Positions 63,495 to 64,000 of a stretch of DNA of 64,000 nt are shown here, piece after piece (the first letter of the stretch is position 1; the number at the start of each line of letters is the position of its first letter). The stretch lies in the NCBI RefSeq assembly GCF_000741645.1, contig NZ_JGZD01000004.1, positions 1 to 64,000 on the forward strand, in the 5' to 3' direction. The notes beneath the pieces are model-generated. The model worked only from the letters and a program-made list of their open reading frames with translations, was not told the DNA's origin and ran no database searches. This DNA comes from Bifidobacterium minimum (GTDB lineage Bacteria; Actinomycetota; Actinomycetes; Actinomycetales; Bifidobacteriaceae). The position numbers and the translations under genes are program-made.

Positions 63495-64000
63495 TTACTC
63501 CTGCTCCTGAGAGGCCCAGTAGAGTATTCGCGTTCGTCCGATGGTGATGGTGTTGCCGTCAAGAAGCGTCGCGGCGGGAACCTTGTGCCCCTCGACGTAG
63601 GTGCCGTTGGTCGATCCCAGGTCGCGTGCGACGACGCCGTTGGGCGTGATGTCGATTTCAAGATGTCTGCGCGACACTCCCTGATCGTCGATGATGATGT
63701 CGCAGTCCGAGCCGCGGCCGAGGACGGTTTTCTCGCTGGTCAGTACGTATTTCGTGCCGTTGATCTCGATGACGGGATTGTCCTGCGACTGCTCGTCGGT
63801 GGTCACGGGGGCGGCGTTTCCTTGGACGGATTCGGAGGTGAGGGTGAAGTTGCCTTTGCTGAGGTCCAGATCCTCCTCGAATATCACCACAACGGGTCCC
63901 ACGAAGGCGTAGTGCTGGCTTTTGGCGTAGTTCGTGAGGTTGTCGGCCAGCTCGTCGGCCAGGGCGGCGCTTCCCCACTGTTCGATCCGGTCGAAATCCG
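63495..64000 (-). CDS. fhaA: FhaA, FHA-domain protein (partial, 5' end outside window)
   Basis: The frame is open to the window edge and reads DFDRIEQWGSAALADELADN, then YAFVGPVVVIFEEDLDL, matching the DUF3662 domain of FhaA, and ends with an FHA domain: TVLGRGSDCDIII, GVSRRHLEID and LGSTNGTYVEGH. FhaA binds PknB and MviN/FipA-type partners in mycobacteria. Only about 167 codons are in view; the N-terminal start lies beyond base 64000. Confidence 0.9.
   Translation of the reverse strand, partial: DFDRIEQWGSAALADELADNLTNYAKSQHYAFVGPVVVIFEEDLDLSKGNFTLTSESVQGNAAPVTTDEQSQDNPVIEINGTKYVLTSEKTVLGRGSDCDIIIDDQGVSRRHLEIDITPNGVVARDLGSTNGTYVEGHKVPAATLLDGNTITIGRTRILYWASQEQE

Overview
The window is high-GC actinobacterial DNA, most likely Bifidobacterium or a close relative. 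The evidence is the zwf-opcA-pgl operon, the AhpC/permuted-AhpF pair, ppc, a ThrE-type exporter, trpS-DUF3073, glgP, and the cluster crgA / DUF881 / sortase / pabA / pknB-pknA-pbpA-rodA-pstP-fhaB-fhaA. In actinobacteria such as Mycobacterium tuberculosis that cluster lies close to oriC. A parS-like site (34397-34412) and a six-box DnaA-box cluster (51449-51626) agree with an origin-proximal location.

Layout. 0.1-2.4 kb: operon on the minus strand of an HxlR regulator, a luciferase-like monooxygenase and a flavin reductase. 2.6-6.0 kb: oxidative pentose-phosphate entry (zwf, opcA, pgl). 6.2-10.6 kb: a zinc alcohol dehydrogenase, a usp-crcB-crcB operon with one crcB frameshifted, and a GT4 glycosyltransferase whose upstream region carries a perfect CIRCE operator. 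11.1-13.8 kb: VIT-type metal transporter and a membrane-anchored beta-helix protein.

13.8-26.1 kb is the accessory region. It holds lower-GC small ORFs, an IS remnant, a decayed IS3-family and a decayed IS256-family element 7 bp apart, a CmtR-type sensor with a P1B metal ATPase, and an arsenic operon (arsR divergent from acr3-arsD-arsA-FAD oxidoreductase). It ends just before tRNA-Ala and tRNA-Ile.

26.6-47.2 kb is housekeeping: YgjP-like peptidase, MocR regulator divergent from an aminotransferase-SDR operon, dps, CNNM/CorC protein, carbonic anhydrase, ahpC-ahpF, ppc, thrE, trpS, DUF3073, a glutamate-type ABC importer without ATPase, and an SCP-like protein. 47.4-64 kb: glgP, a small membrane protein, rhomboid protease, the DnaA-box region, then the cell-division/cell-wall signalling cluster. 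FHA proteins, Ser/Thr kinases, a PP2C phosphatase, RodA/FtsW and a class B PBP are tightly overlapped on the minus strand; the final gene (fhaA) runs off the window.

Three otherwise well-conserved genes (crcB1, pknB, rodA) each carry a frame break that one missing base would explain, all compatible with a missing G on the plus strand. Sequencing or assembly error is the leading explanation and should be checked before calling them pseudogenes.
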